This document shows positions 26,386 through 34,488 of a stretch of DNA of 45,456 nucleotides, piece by piece; within the stretch, counting starts at the first letter, position 1, and every line of letters begins with the position of its first letter. The notes under the pieces are model-generated. The model did no database searches and was not told where the DNA came from. It was given only the letters and a program-made list of their open reading frames with translations. The stretch comes from Chloroflexota bacterium. Lineage in GTDB: Bacteria; Chloroflexota; Anaerolineae; CG2-30-64-16. The DNA lies in assembly GCA_016876015.1 (NCBI GenBank), contig VGOD01000020.1, positions 1 to 45,456 on the forward strand, given 5' to 3'. The position numbers and the translations under genes are program-made.

Positions 26386-29373
26386 TCAGCCTTTGATAAC
26401 TACCATCGGTTCCAGGCGCGCGACCAGCCGCGCCAGCCCGGCAGCCTCCACCACCTGCACCACCCGATCCACATCCTTGTACGCTTGCGGCGCTTCTTCG
26501 GCCAGCCCGCGCAGGCTGCCGGCGCGCACCACGATGCCCTGTTCCGCCAGGGCATCGCGCACCTCATCCCCGCGCACCTGACGCTTGGCGCCCGCCCGAC
26601 TCTCGACGCGGCCCGCGCCGTGACAGCAGGAGCCGAAGGTGCGCTTCATGGCCTCGTCCGTGCCGGCCAGGATGTAGGAGGCCGTGCCCATGCTGCCGGG
26701 GACCAACACCGGCTGCCCGACAGCCCGGTAATCCTCTGGCACTTCTGGATGGCCAGGACCGAACGCGCGCGTGGCGCCCTTGCGGTGGACGCACACCCGC
26801 GTCCCCTTGCCGTCTATCACGTGCGTCTCGAGCTTGGCCATGTTGTGCGCCACATCGTAGACCATGACCAGGTTCCGGTTTCTCGCCTTGCCGGCCAGAA
26901 CCTCCTCGAACGCCTCGCGCGCCCAGTAGGTAAGCACCTGGCGATTGGCCCAGGCATAGTTGGCCGCGCAGTTCATGGCGGCCAGGTAGCTCTGACCTTC
27001 TGGCGCGCTCAACGGCGCACACACCAACTGGCGGTCGGGCAACTCGTAACCAAAGCGGTTGCTCGCCTTCTGGAACTGCTGGATGTAGTCGGTGGCGACC
27101 TGGTGGCCCAACCCGCGACTGCCGCAGTGGATTTGCACAGCCACCTGTCCCCGGCGCAGCCCGAACGCGGCCGCGGCCGCGGCGTCATAGATCTCGGTCA
27201 CAACGTCAATCTCGGCGAAGTGATTCCCCGAGCCGAGGGTGCCCACCTGTTCTAATCCACGCTTCTTGGCGTTCCCGCTGACCGCGTCTGGGTCGGCGCC
27301 GGGCACGCGGCCGCCCTGCTCTGTGTGCGCCACATCTTCGGGCCGGGCAAACCCTTCCTTCAGCGCCCACGCGCTGCCCTCGGCCAGGATGCGATCCAGC
27401 TCGCTCTTGTTGACGTGCAGGTTCCCCTTGACGCCTACGCCGCTGGGCAGATGCTTGTAGAGCGCATCGGCCAGCTTAGCCTGGTAGGGCCGGATCTCCT
27501 CGGCGTCGAGCGCCGTGCTCAACACCCGCACGCCGCAATTCGAGACCACAAACCCATTGGCGATGAAATTGTGATCGGCGTGCGCCACCGTGAAATCGTA
27601 GACTGGTTCGGCGAAGTCGGGCAACGGCTCGATCTCCGCCACGGCATCCCAGACCATCCCCGAGCGCCCCAGGCCGGCAGTGGCCGTCTCGATGAACTCG
27701 GAAAAGGGCATGAACGTCTGCCCAATCCGGGCGGCCGTTTGGTGGCCTTCCCAGAGCGAGCGCAGAATGAACCGCTCATTAGCGATCGGGCCGGCCAGCG
27801 CCGCCACGACCTGTCCCGCGCTTTGCCCTGCCGCGTACATCTCGGCAGCTTGCTTCGCGATCTCGTCGCGCTGGGCGCGGATGCGTTCCTTGAGCCGAAG
27901 ATAGACAACCGCGATACTGGCCAGGCTGCGTTTCTCGCGATGGAGATCGAAACCGATGCGACTCCAAAAACGGATCAGGTTAGCGGGCCTGGCCGCGATC
28001 GCCAGCCTCAGACGGATCGAACGTGAGCCGTCGGCGTTGGTCTGCTCTGCTCGCCGGCCGATTGGCGTGGTCTCCACGTCAAAATCGGCAAGCAGGTCCG
28101 CAATGTCATGCAGCCAGCCTTCGCCGCTCGCAACGTACTCGCCGCGCTTGTTGACCGAGAGGGTGGGCGCCTCGAAGTTGAAGCCGTGACCAGACATCGT
28201 GCCCGGCGCGCTCATTTCCGCGCCGAAGTGCGCGGCCAGGAACAGGCGCTTCTGCCAGAGGGACGCGTTCCTGAGCCAGGTCGGGAGCCGCCAATCGGAG
28301 CGCGCCTTGGCGGCGGTGGGCATGCCCAAAGCGGCCAGCAGCGCGGCCAGCCCGGTCGAGCTGACCTTAATCCACGTCTCTACCTGGTCGAACGTGTAGG
28401 CGCGATAGGTGGTCTGAATAGCGTGGCACCGCGTGCGCGCATAGACACGCGAAGGCCGAAAACCGATGGTCAGGATGTCACGCCGCAAATCCTCCAGGTC
28501 TTCCACCCGGCCATAGCAAGTCACACAGCCCTTGCTGCCGGCATCCAACTGCACGCTGCCATCACCCCACACGACTCCCATCAGCCGGAGGAGATGGGGC
28601 AGGGCCGGCGAGGAATAGCGGAGAGGCAACAGGTCAGCCTTCGCCAGGTGACGCATCACCTGGACCCGCGCCTGGCCGCTCTCGCCCTTGCCCGCGGCCG
28701 CCAGGACCGCTTCGACATCCGCCTGGGTCAAAATGATGTCGTCGGCCGGCGGCTCGTAGGGCGCGCCATCGAAACCGATCACAGCCACCTTATCGTCTAC
28801 GCCAAGCTGACCCAGGGGTCTCATGCCATCAGGGGTCCAGAAAGGATGATCGGCTGTGGCGATCACTTCGGCGCCAGACCGGGTTCGCACACGATAGACC
28901 GGCTGGTCTGACAGGCGACTGAGATAGCGCACGATCGGTGTGCTGGCCTCTTGCCCGGCGGCGAAGTCCTGGCAGCGGAGCGTGGCCGCAGACCAGTTGT
29001 GCGCCATCTCGCCGATCGGCCTGGTGTAGCCCAGCGCATGGAGCGCCAGGCTGTCGCCGGCCAGACAGTTGATGTCATATCCCACGCCTCCCGGCGAGAT
29101 GACCCCTTCCGGCAGCCGGGTGGCGGCCACCCCGCCGATGGGAAAGCCGTAGCCCTGGTGGATGTCGGGCATGGCCATCGCCTGACCGACGATGCCGGGC
29201 AGGGTGGCCGTGTTCACCAGTTGTTCCAGCGACCGATCTTCTAGCGCCGCGGCCAGGAATTGGTCATCGGCGTAGAAATGGGCCGGCACGCGCATATCGA
29301 AGCGGAAGGACTGCGGCACCTCGTACTGATATGGCCCGATCTTTCGCAAGTCATCATGCGTCACGGGTTTCAT
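26386..29373 (-). CDS. rtcB: RNA-splicing ligase RtcB interrupted by an intein
   Basis: GTP- and Mn-dependent RNA ligase that joins 2',3'-cyclic phosphate or 3'-phosphate ends to 5'-OH ends. Start ATG 29373 (MKPVTHDDLRKIGPYQ) has GGGAGGAGG upstream at ~6 bp; ATG 29379 abuts the ribosome site. The extein totals about 485 residues, normal for RtcB: MPDIHQGYGFPIGGVAA, GGVGYDIN / CGVRVLS, GTLGSGNHFAEI, VQIHCGSRGLGHQV, KGATRAFGPGHPE, LVPGSMGTASYIL, SCCHGAGR. The 510-residue intein lies exactly before the metal-binding cysteine of GYDINCGVR, so the enzyme is inactive until splicing. Last gene of the sufR-like/moaA/carrier/rtcB run, 55 bp after the Fe-S carrier gene. Confidence 0.95.
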   Translation of the reverse strand: MKPVTHDDLRKIGPYQYEVPQSFRFDMRVPAHFYADDQFLAAALEDRSLEQLVNTATLPGIVGQAMAMPDIHQGYGFPIGGVAATRLPEGVISPGGVGYDINCLAGDSLALHALGYTRPIGEMAHNWSAATLRCQDFAAGQEASTPIVRYLSRLSDQPVYRVRTRSGAEVIATADHPFWTPDGMRPLGQLGVDDKVAVIGFDGAPYEPPADDIILTQADVEAVLAAAGKGESGQARVQVMRHLAKADLLPLRYSSPALPHLLRLMGVVWGDGSVQLDAGSKGCVTCYGRVEDLEDLRRDILTIGFRPSRVYARTRCHAIQTTYRAYTFDQVETWIKVSSTGLAALLAALGMPTAAKARSDWRLPTWLRNASLWQKRLFLAAHFGAEMSAPGTMSGHGFNFEAPTLSVNKRGEYVASGEGWLHDIADLLADFDVETTPIGRRAEQTNADGSRSIRLRLAIAARPANLIRFWSRIGFDLHREKRSLASIAVVYLRLKERIRAQRDEIAKQAAEMYAAGQSAGQVVAALAGPIANERFILRSLWEGHQTAARIGQTFMPFSEFIETATAGLGRSGMVWDAVAEIEPLPDFAEPVYDFTVAHADHNFIANGFVVSNCGVRVLSTALDAEEIRPYQAKLADALYKHLPSGVGVKGNLHVNKSELDRILAEGSAWALKEGFARPEDVAHTEQGGRVPGADPDAVSGNAKKRGLEQVGTLGSGNHFAEIDVVTEIYDAAAAAAFGLRRGQVAVQIHCGSRGLGHQVATDYIQQFQKASNRFGYELPDRQLVCAPLSAPEGQSYLAAMNCAANYAWANRQVLTYWAREAFEEVLAGKARNRNLVMVYDVAHNMAKLETHVIDGKGTRVCVHRKGATRAFGPGHPEVPEDYRAVGQPVLVPGSMGTASYILAGTDEAMKRTFGSCCHGAGRVESRAGAKRQVRGDEVRDALAEQGIVVRAGSLRGLAEEAPQAYKDVDRVVQVVEAAGLARLVARLEPMVVIKG
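27538..29067 (-). mobile_element. Intein in RtcB with LAGLIDADG endonuclease region
   Basis: 510 residues from Cys1 (CLAGDSLALHALGY) to the terminal Asn (ANGFVVSN), followed by the extein Cys+1. Splicing blocks are visible: A at the start, B as ATADHPFWTPDG (TxxH-like), F as VYDFTVAHADHNF, G as NGFVVSN/C. The penultimate residue is Ser rather than the usual His. The centre has one clear LAGLIDADG-like helix (LLRLMGVVWGDGSV) and a weaker second (LFLAAHFGAEMSAPG, acid Glu instead of Asp), so homing activity is possible but not certain. Inteins at this RtcB site are known in other prokaryotes. Confidence 0.93.
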
Positions 29374-29428
29374 GTTCATCCTCCTCCCGCCGGCCCAGAG
29401 CCGTTCCGGGGCTGCTGCCCGGCGGCTG

Positions 29429-29815
29429 TCAACGACACGAGCTGCACCCGCCCCGTGCGCCAGCGCCGCCTGCTTGCGCCTGGTCGCAGGCCGGCGGGGC
29501 GTTCGGGTTCTCGATCTGGAATCCGCCGCTCGTCGGGTCTTCAACATAGTCAATGTGCGCGCCCGTCATGTATTGCAGGCTCACCGGATCCATCACCACC
29601 CGCAGGCCGTGTTGCTCGCACATCGCATCGCCCTGGCGCGGGTTGGCATCGAAGCCCATGCCATATTGCAGTCCGCTGCACCCTGCGCCGCTCACAAACA
29701 CGCGCAGCGCGTGCGTGTCGCGCACGCCCTTCTCGGTCATGATCGCCGCCAGCTTGTCGGCCGCGGCCTGTGTCAACGTCAAGAATTCGGTCTGTTCCAT
29801 TGTTGCGACTGCCAT
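29429..29815 (-). CDS. A-type iron-sulfur carrier protein (IscA/ErpA/HesB family) with unusual tail
   Basis: 128 residues. Core LTLTQAAADKLAAIMTEKG, RVFVSGAGCSGLQYGM (Cys46), DPVSLQYMTGAHIDYVED and GGFQIENPNA are the full A-type signature. Family members usually end N-P-N-A-x-x-x-C-G-C-G; here it continues PPACDQAQAGGAGARGGCSS with Cys110, Cys124 and Cys127, so the CxC is replaced by a spaced cysteine and a terminal C-x2-C. It should deliver Fe-S clusters, plausibly to radical SAM enzymes such as the co-encoded MoaA. ATG 29815 follows AGGAG. Confidence 0.88.
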   Translation of the reverse strand: MAVATMEQTEFLTLTQAAADKLAAIMTEKGVRDTHALRVFVSGAGCSGLQYGMGFDANPRQGDAMCEQHGLRVVMDPVSLQYMTGAHIDYVEDPTSGGFQIENPNAPPACDQAQAGGAGARGGCSSCR

Positions 29816-29845
29816 CTACTTGCGCTCCTGAAATTGGTATGCCGG

Positions 29846-29859
29846 CCCGGCGCGCCGGG
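29846..29859. repeat. 14-bp perfect palindrome between moaA and the Fe-S carrier gene
   Basis: CCCGGCGCGCCGGG in the 92-bp gap. No T-run; may attenuate, protect mRNA or bind a protein. Confidence 0.35.
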
Positions 29860-29907
29860 TCATGTTGCTTATAGTTGACGGGCTCCTGGTTCTGCGCGCC
29901 TGCCCGC

Positions 29908-30924
29908 TCAGCCCCCGATCTGGCTCATCTCGCGCGAATGCGCGATGTCGTTCTCCTCTAGACGATGGCCCCACGGCTTGCGATAGGCCGCCTCGGCCAT
30001 GATGCGCCGCAGCGTCGCGAAGTCTGCGCCGCTGCGCAGCGGAGCCATCAAGTCTACCTCATCATCGCGCAACAGGCAAAGACGGAGCCGGCCGTCTGCG
30101 GTGAGGCGCAACCGCGTGCACCCCTCGCAAAATGGCTCGGTGACGCTGCTGATGAAGCCCAGTTGGCCGACCGCGCCCGCCAGCCGGTACGGTCGCGCCG
30201 GATCATGGCCGTTGTGGCCGGCGACCGGAGTCAACGGCCCCAGCGCCGCCTCGATGCGCCCGCGCGTCTCGGCCGATGCCACCACCTGGCTCTGCTGAAA
30301 GTCGGCGACACGCCCCAACGGCATCAGCTCGATGAAGCGGATATCCAACGCCTGGGTGAGGGTCAGCCGCGTCAGGTCAACCACATCTTCGTCGTTGAAG
30401 CCCCGCGTGACCACGCAGTTCAGCTTGACCGGCGTCAACCCGGCCGCCCGCGCGGCCTCGATGCCGCGCCACACCTCGTTCAGGTCGCCGCGGCGGGTGA
30501 TCTGGCGGAATTTGGCCGGATCGAGGGTATCCAGGCTGATGTTGACCTGGTTCAGCCCGGCCTCCACCAGCGGTTGCGCCAGCCGCGGCAGCATGATGCC
30601 GTTGGTCGTCATCGCCAGACGCCGAATGCCCGGAATGTCGCGCACGCGACGCACCAACTCGACAACCCCGCGGCGCACGGTCGGCTCGCCGCCTGTGAAG
30701 CGCACCTTGTCCACGCCCAGGCTGGCGGCTGCCTGCACCAGGGTCACGATCTCGTCATCCTGCAGCAGGGCGGCTGGCGGCCGGAATACGATGTTGTCCG
30801 GCATGCAGTAGACGCAGCGCAGGTTACAGGCGTCGGTCAACGACACCCGTAGATAGTGCAGGCGACGCCCATAGGAATCGTGCATCGCTACGGGGGGATC
30901 CACAAAGGGAACAGGTATGCTCAT
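29908..30924 (-). CDS. moaA: GTP 3',8-cyclase MoaA (molybdenum cofactor biosynthesis)
   Basis: Radical SAM enzyme that converts GTP to 3',8-cyclo-GTP, the first step of molybdopterin synthesis. All hallmarks are present: N-terminal cluster C33-x3-C37-x2-C40 (LTDACNLRCVYCMP), FTGGEP, ISLDTL, a second cluster C266-x2-C269-x13-C283 (PFCEGCTRLRLTADGRLRLC) and the C-terminal double glycine (SQIGG) needed for activity. 338 residues, normal length. ATG 30924 overlaps the regulator stop by 4 bp (ATGA). No other moa genes are in the window; a MoaC should exist elsewhere. Confidence 0.96.
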   Translation of the reverse strand: MSIPVPFVDPPVAMHDSYGRRLHYLRVSLTDACNLRCVYCMPDNIVFRPPAALLQDDEIVTLVQAAASLGVDKVRFTGGEPTVRRGVVELVRRVRDIPGIRRLAMTTNGIMLPRLAQPLVEAGLNQVNISLDTLDPAKFRQITRRGDLNEVWRGIEAARAAGLTPVKLNCVVTRGFNDEDVVDLTRLTLTQALDIRFIELMPLGRVADFQQSQVVASAETRGRIEAALGPLTPVAGHNGHDPARPYRLAGAVGQLGFISSVTEPFCEGCTRLRLTADGRLRLCLLRDDEVDLMAPLRSGADFATLRRIMAEAAYRKPWGHRLEENDIAHSREMSQIGG

Positions 30925-31559
30925 GCGCTCTCGTCAGTCGCTGGGATAGACTCGATGACATAGGTGCAATGCGATGCGCCGTCGAGCGCCTGCGACTCTA
31001 CGCGCACCACGCCAGGGATCAGATGCTCCATCAACGCCTGGTCCATCAGGCACAGCTCATGGTGATGATTAGAAACGCCGGAATAGGGGCAATTGCACGC
31101 ATAGATGGCGTAACGACCATCGTGGACTTCCCAGCGCGCGTTATACCCTCTCTTGGTGAGGAAGGACGTCACCTCATTCAGACGCTGCTCCAGGGCCTGA
31201 CCCGGGATCCTGGCCGGCGCTTCGTGCGATGCCTTCTCGGCCATGCGCAGGAACACACCGCGCACCTCCACACCTGGCAGAATGGCCTTCATTTCGGAAA
31301 GGATATCGCCGGCCAGCGCATCGTGCCGATGCGGGAAGAGCCGATCCGCGGTGGGCGTCAGCGCATAGATCTGACTGGGACGGCCGGCGCCGTCGCGGCG
31401 ACGCACGCCGGCCGACTCGACCAGGTCTTCGCCGACGAGGATGTCCAGGTGATGGCGCACCGAGACCTGGGCCATGCCAAGCTCGTCTGCCAGCTCCGCG
31501 ACCGTGGCGCTGCCCTGCTCTTTCAGTATCTCAGCAATACGACGTCGGACTGGTTGCAC
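30921..31559 (-). CDS. SufR-like Fe-S-binding transcriptional regulator
   Basis: 212 residues, start GTG 31559 behind GAGGGGTG. Winged helix-turn-helix at 1-75 (IAEILKEQGSATVAELADEL, MAQVSVRHHLDILVGEDLVE, GRPSQIYALT). The C-terminal domain has cysteines at 155, 157, 170 and 198 (YACNCPYSGVSNHHHELC, GASHCTYVIES), the pattern by which SufR-type repressors hold an Fe-S cluster. It is the first gene of an operon with moaA, an Fe-S carrier and rtcB, so it likely couples Fe-S or redox status to these genes and to its own promoter. Annotation as SufR-like is firm; the regulon is inference. Confidence 0.85.
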   Translation of the reverse strand: MQPVRRRIAEILKEQGSATVAELADELGMAQVSVRHHLDILVGEDLVESAGVRRRDGAGRPSQIYALTPTADRLFPHRHDALAGDILSEMKAILPGVEVRGVFLRMAEKASHEAPARIPGQALEQRLNEVTSFLTKRGYNARWEVHDGRYAIYACNCPYSGVSNHHHELCLMDQALMEHLIPGVVRVESQALDGASHCTYVIESIPATDESA

Positions 31560-31658
31560 GGTTCACCCCTCGTAAGTCCGGGGTAGGGGCACGGCCTTGC
31601 GCCTGCCCGCGTGGACGACCGCAGGGTTGCACCCCTACTTCATGGTTGCGACGGGGGC

Positions 31659-31687
31659 ATCATAGCACACCGTAAGCGTCCTGTCAA
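31659..31687 (-). promoter_or_regulatory. Consensus promoter of the sufR-like/moaA/carrier/rtcB operon
   Basis: Minus strand TTGACA (31687-31682), exactly 17 bp, TATGAT (31664-31659), the -10 preceded by TGC (extended -10). A ~95-nt leader runs to the GTG start. AT-rich sequence lies directly upstream (31688-31715), as for an UP element. Confidence 0.7.
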
Positions 31688-31738
31688 TTATTCTGAATTT
31701 ATTGATATATATCCGGCGGGCCAACGCGGGCGGCGACT

Positions 31739-31767
31739 TTGCTGCACGTCAACGATGGTGCTATACT
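31739..31767 (+). promoter_or_regulatory. Distal promoter candidate for the M32 peptidase gene
   Basis: TTGCTG (31739-31744), 17 bp, TATACT (31762-31767), with the GTGC extension before the -10. It diverges from the sufR-like operon promoter. Confidence 0.4.
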
Positions 31768-31811
31768 GGCCCAGGCAAACCGCGCTCACGCTCCAAGCGG
31801 GTCCATGATCC

Positions 31812-31830
31812 GCCGGATCACGGATCCGGC
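31812..31830. promoter_or_regulatory. Inverted repeat between the two peptidase promoters
   Basis: GCCGGATC (31812-31819), ACG, GATCCGGC (31823-31830): perfect 8-bp arms. It sits just upstream of the proximal promoter and downstream of the distal one, so it could be an operator or an early terminator. Confidence 0.4.
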
Positions 31831-31838
31831 CTGAGCAA

Positions 31839-31866
31839 TTGTGCTCCTCCGTGATAGTGCTATACT
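31839..31866 (+). promoter_or_regulatory. Proximal promoter candidate for the M32 peptidase gene
   Basis: TTGTGC (31839-31844), 16 bp, TATACT (31861-31866) with TGC directly before the -10. Its -10 region GTGCTATACT matches the distal promoter. Confidence 0.5.
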
Positions 31867-31901
31867 CGGCAGGTCGCCATTCCGATGCAGGAGAAACAAC
31901 C

Positions 31902-33407
31902 GTGAATCCTCAGCAAGCTTACGATGAGCTCGTGCAACGCTCGCAAGAGATCTTCACCATCCATTCCATCGAGTCGCTGACCAGTTGGGATCAGCAGGTG
32001 AACATGCCGCCGAAGGGCGTAACGCATCGCGCCAGGATGATGGCCTACCTGGCGCAGTTGGGCCACCAGAAGTCCACCGATCCGCGCATCGGCGAGCTGC
32101 TGGCCGCAGCCGAGGGCGCGACGTGGCCGATCGGCCAGGCGGCCAACTTGCGGGAGTGGCGTCGCGACTACGACCAGGCGACCAGGCTGCCCGAAGCGTT
32201 GGTCACGCATCGCGCCGGGCTGATCACCCGGGCCAACGCGATCTGGCAAGCAGCGCGAGCCAGCAGCGACTTCCGCGCGTTCGCACCCATCCTCGGCGAG
32301 ATCGTCGCGCTCTGCCGCGACGAAGCCGATTGTCTGGGGTGGCAGGCCGAACGGTACGACGCACTGCTCGACCGCTTCGAGCCGGACCTGACCACCGCGC
32401 AGTGCGACGCGTGGTTCGCCGAGCTGCGCGGCGCGGTTGCGCCGCTCTTGCAGCGCATCGTCGCATCGCCGCTGCAGCCAGACAAAAACCTCTTTCGCGG
32501 GGCAACCTTTCCCCGCAATCGACAGCAGGCATTGGGCCGGGCGGTCACCGCGGCCCTCGGCTTCGATTATCAGGCCGGACGCCTGGATGCGTCTACCCAT
32601 CCCTTCACCACCGGCCCTTGCTCGCAAGACGTGCGCCTGACCACGCGCTACAACGCCAAAGATCCCTTCCAGGCGTTGATGGGCACGATCCATGAGGCCG
32701 GTCATGGCATGTATGGCCAGGGGGTGCGCCTGGAACACGAGGGCGCCCCCCTGGGACGGAGCGCCAGCCTGGGCCTTCATGAGAGCCAGAGCCGCTTCTT
32801 CGAGAACAACATCGGCCGCAGCCGGCCGTTCTGGGCCTATTGGTTCCCCCGCTTCAAGAAAACCTTCGGCCGCGCGGTGCATCACGTGGACAGTGAGGCG
32901 TTCTATCGGCTGCTCAATAAGGTCGAGCCGACCTTCATCCGCGTGGAAGCCGATGAGGTTACCTACAACCTGCACATCATGGTGCGTTTCGAGATCGAAC
33001 GGGACCTGATGCGCGATGACCTGGCGGTCGCTGATCTGCCGGCGGTTTGGAATGCCAGATACCAGGAGTACCTGGGCATCACCCCGCCGACCGACCGCGA
33101 CGGCGTGCTGCAGGACATCCATTGGTCGTGGGGGTTGTTGGGCTACTTCCCCACCTACTCCCTGGGCACGGTCTACGCGGCGCAGTTGGAGGCCGCGCTG
33201 CGCCGCGCGACGCCCGATCTCGATGCGCAGATGGCCGCGGGCGAGTTCGGCGCGGCGCTGGCATGGATGCGCGAGCAGATCCACCAGCCCGGCATGACCT
33301 ATCGGCCGGCCGAGCTGATCGAGCACGCGACAGGCCAGCGGCCGGCCGCGGCAGATTACATCGCATATCTCACAGGCAGATACACGGAGCTGTACGGAGA
33401 TCAATAG
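31902..33407 (+). CDS. Thermostable-type carboxypeptidase, peptidase family M32
   Basis: Zinc metallocarboxypeptidase that releases C-terminal residues. 501 residues from GTG 31902, which follows AGGAGA at 7 bp; a frame to 31839 has no such site. The zinc-binding motif is H264-E-A-G-H268 (GTIHEAGHGMYGQG), followed by LGLHESQSRFFENNIGRS, which carries the third ligand glutamate of the M32 family. Other family features: DVRLTTRYNAKDPFQALMG and VEADEVTYNLHIMVRFEIER. Cytoplasmic, no signal peptide. Length is typical. Confidence 0.95.
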   Translation: MNPQQAYDELVQRSQEIFTIHSIESLTSWDQQVNMPPKGVTHRARMMAYLAQLGHQKSTDPRIGELLAAAEGATWPIGQAANLREWRRDYDQATRLPEALVTHRAGLITRANAIWQAARASSDFRAFAPILGEIVALCRDEADCLGWQAERYDALLDRFEPDLTTAQCDAWFAELRGAVAPLLQRIVASPLQPDKNLFRGATFPRNRQQALGRAVTAALGFDYQAGRLDASTHPFTTGPCSQDVRLTTRYNAKDPFQALMGTIHEAGHGMYGQGVRLEHEGAPLGRSASLGLHESQSRFFENNIGRSRPFWAYWFPRFKKTFGRAVHHVDSEAFYRLLNKVEPTFIRVEADEVTYNLHIMVRFEIERDLMRDDLAVADLPAVWNARYQEYLGITPPTDRDGVLQDIHWSWGLLGYFPTYSLGTVYAAQLEAALRRATPDLDAQMAAGEFGAALAWMREQIHQPGMTYRPAELIEHATGQRPAAADYIAYLTGRYTELYGDQ

Positions 33408-33414
33408 CCCCAGT

Positions 33415-34164
33415 ATGTCCAAAGAAACCTTCGACGTCCTGTTCCTGATCGCGCGGCCGGCCGCCGGCAAGAGCGAGATCATTGACTATCTCCGACGGAC
33501 GCCGTCCGACGAGCGCTGCGCGCGGTATCACATCGGCCCATTCGTGGAGCTGGATGACTTCCCGATGCTGTGGGCCTGGTTCGAGGAGGATGCCATCCTG
33601 GAACGGATGGGTAAGCCCCGGCTTCACAGCGACAAGCACGGCTATTTCTTGCATCGCTACCTCTGGCACGTGCTGATCGAGCGGCTGGGCCTGGACTACG
33701 CCAAGTTGCTCGCCGATCGGCCCGACTTCCATGCGGCCGGCGGCGCCGCCATCGTGGAATTCGCGCGCGGGTCAGAGCATGGCGGCTTTCGGCAGGCGTT
33801 CGAGCACGCGCCGGATGCGATGCTGCGTCGGGGCGCGATCCTCTATGTCAATGTCTCCTGGGAAGAGTCGTTGCGCAAGAACCGCAGCCGCTTCAACCCC
33901 AACCGACCCCACAGCATCCTGGAGCACGGCCTGTCAGATGAAAAGCTGGCGCGGCTCTATCGCGAGAGCGACTGGGACGAACTCAGCAGCGCCGATCCGC
34001 ATTTCATCACGATCCGCGACATTCGCGTGCCCTACGTCGTCTTCGAGAATGAAGATGACGTCACCACCGCACGCGGACCGGCGCTTGGGCGCCGTCTGGA
34101 GGCGGTCGCCGGGTTGTTGTGGGCGCTCTACGCCCCGGCGCAGCTTGACAATAACGAACCTTAA
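33415..34164 (+). CDS. P-loop NTPase-like protein of unknown function
   Basis: 249 residues, starting 7 bp after the peptidase stop and so in its operon. A Walker-A-like motif lies at residues 13-20 (LIARPAAGKSE), with the first Gly replaced by Ala. The next segments (YHIGPFVELDDFPMLWAWFE, YVNVSWEESLRKNRSRFNPN) resemble nucleoside-kinase-like P-loop proteins: a DD pair after the first strand and an Arg/Lys-rich lid-like helix. No other domain is recognised. Possible small-molecule kinase; substrate unknown. Confidence 0.65.
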   Translation: MSKETFDVLFLIARPAAGKSEIIDYLRRTPSDERCARYHIGPFVELDDFPMLWAWFEEDAILERMGKPRLHSDKHGYFLHRYLWHVLIERLGLDYAKLLADRPDFHAAGGAAIVEFARGSEHGGFRQAFEHAPDAMLRRGAILYVNVSWEESLRKNRSRFNPNRPHSILEHGLSDEKLARLYRESDWDELSSADPHFITIRDIRVPYVVFENEDDVTTARGPALGRRLEAVAGLLWALYAPAQLDNNEP

Positions 34165-34488
34165 AGAAAGAGCAAGTTCGCTAGATTTAAGGTTAGACCC
34201 CAGTCAAGTTCAACGAACCGCCCACTGTGCCTTGCGCCTCGACAGGCACAACCCGTCGCGTAGAACAGACGTGCGTATCACTCGGATTCTACATAAGGAT
34301 TTGCCCACGCGTCAGTTTGCAGCCAAGTGCCGATTGCTGGCCCTACAGTTTGCTGCTAGAATGGGCGGCAAAGATGACTGCGGTCATTTGTGCGGCTGTC
34401 GCTGGAACGAGGGCAGGGAAATCTCCTCAACTCTGCCGGGAAAGGTTGGATACCGTTCGTGTTGTCTGCTTCGAGCTGGGGTCATCCA
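34165..34488 (+). promoter_or_regulatory. Gap upstream of dnaA with promoter candidate at 34334-34362
   Basis: TTGCTG (34334-34339), 17 bp, TAGAAT (34357-34362) would start transcription ~120 bp before the dnaA ATG. No DnaA box matching TTATCCACA was seen in this gap and no RNA gene was recognised. Confidence 0.4.

Noticed and set aside
30925-31658. Molybdenum-cofactor riboswitch upstream of moaA
   Set aside because: moaA overlaps the regulator gene by 4 bp and the operon leader shows no such structure.
31860-33482. 540-codon minus-strand frame opposite the M32 peptidase
   Set aside because: The plus strand encodes a complete peptidase with HEAGH; the antisense frame has no motif or ribosome site.
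34165-34488. tRNA or small RNA gene in the dnaA upstream gap
   Set aside because: No cloverleaf with a T-loop GTTCRA and matching acceptor stem could be drawn; only a promoter-like element is supported.
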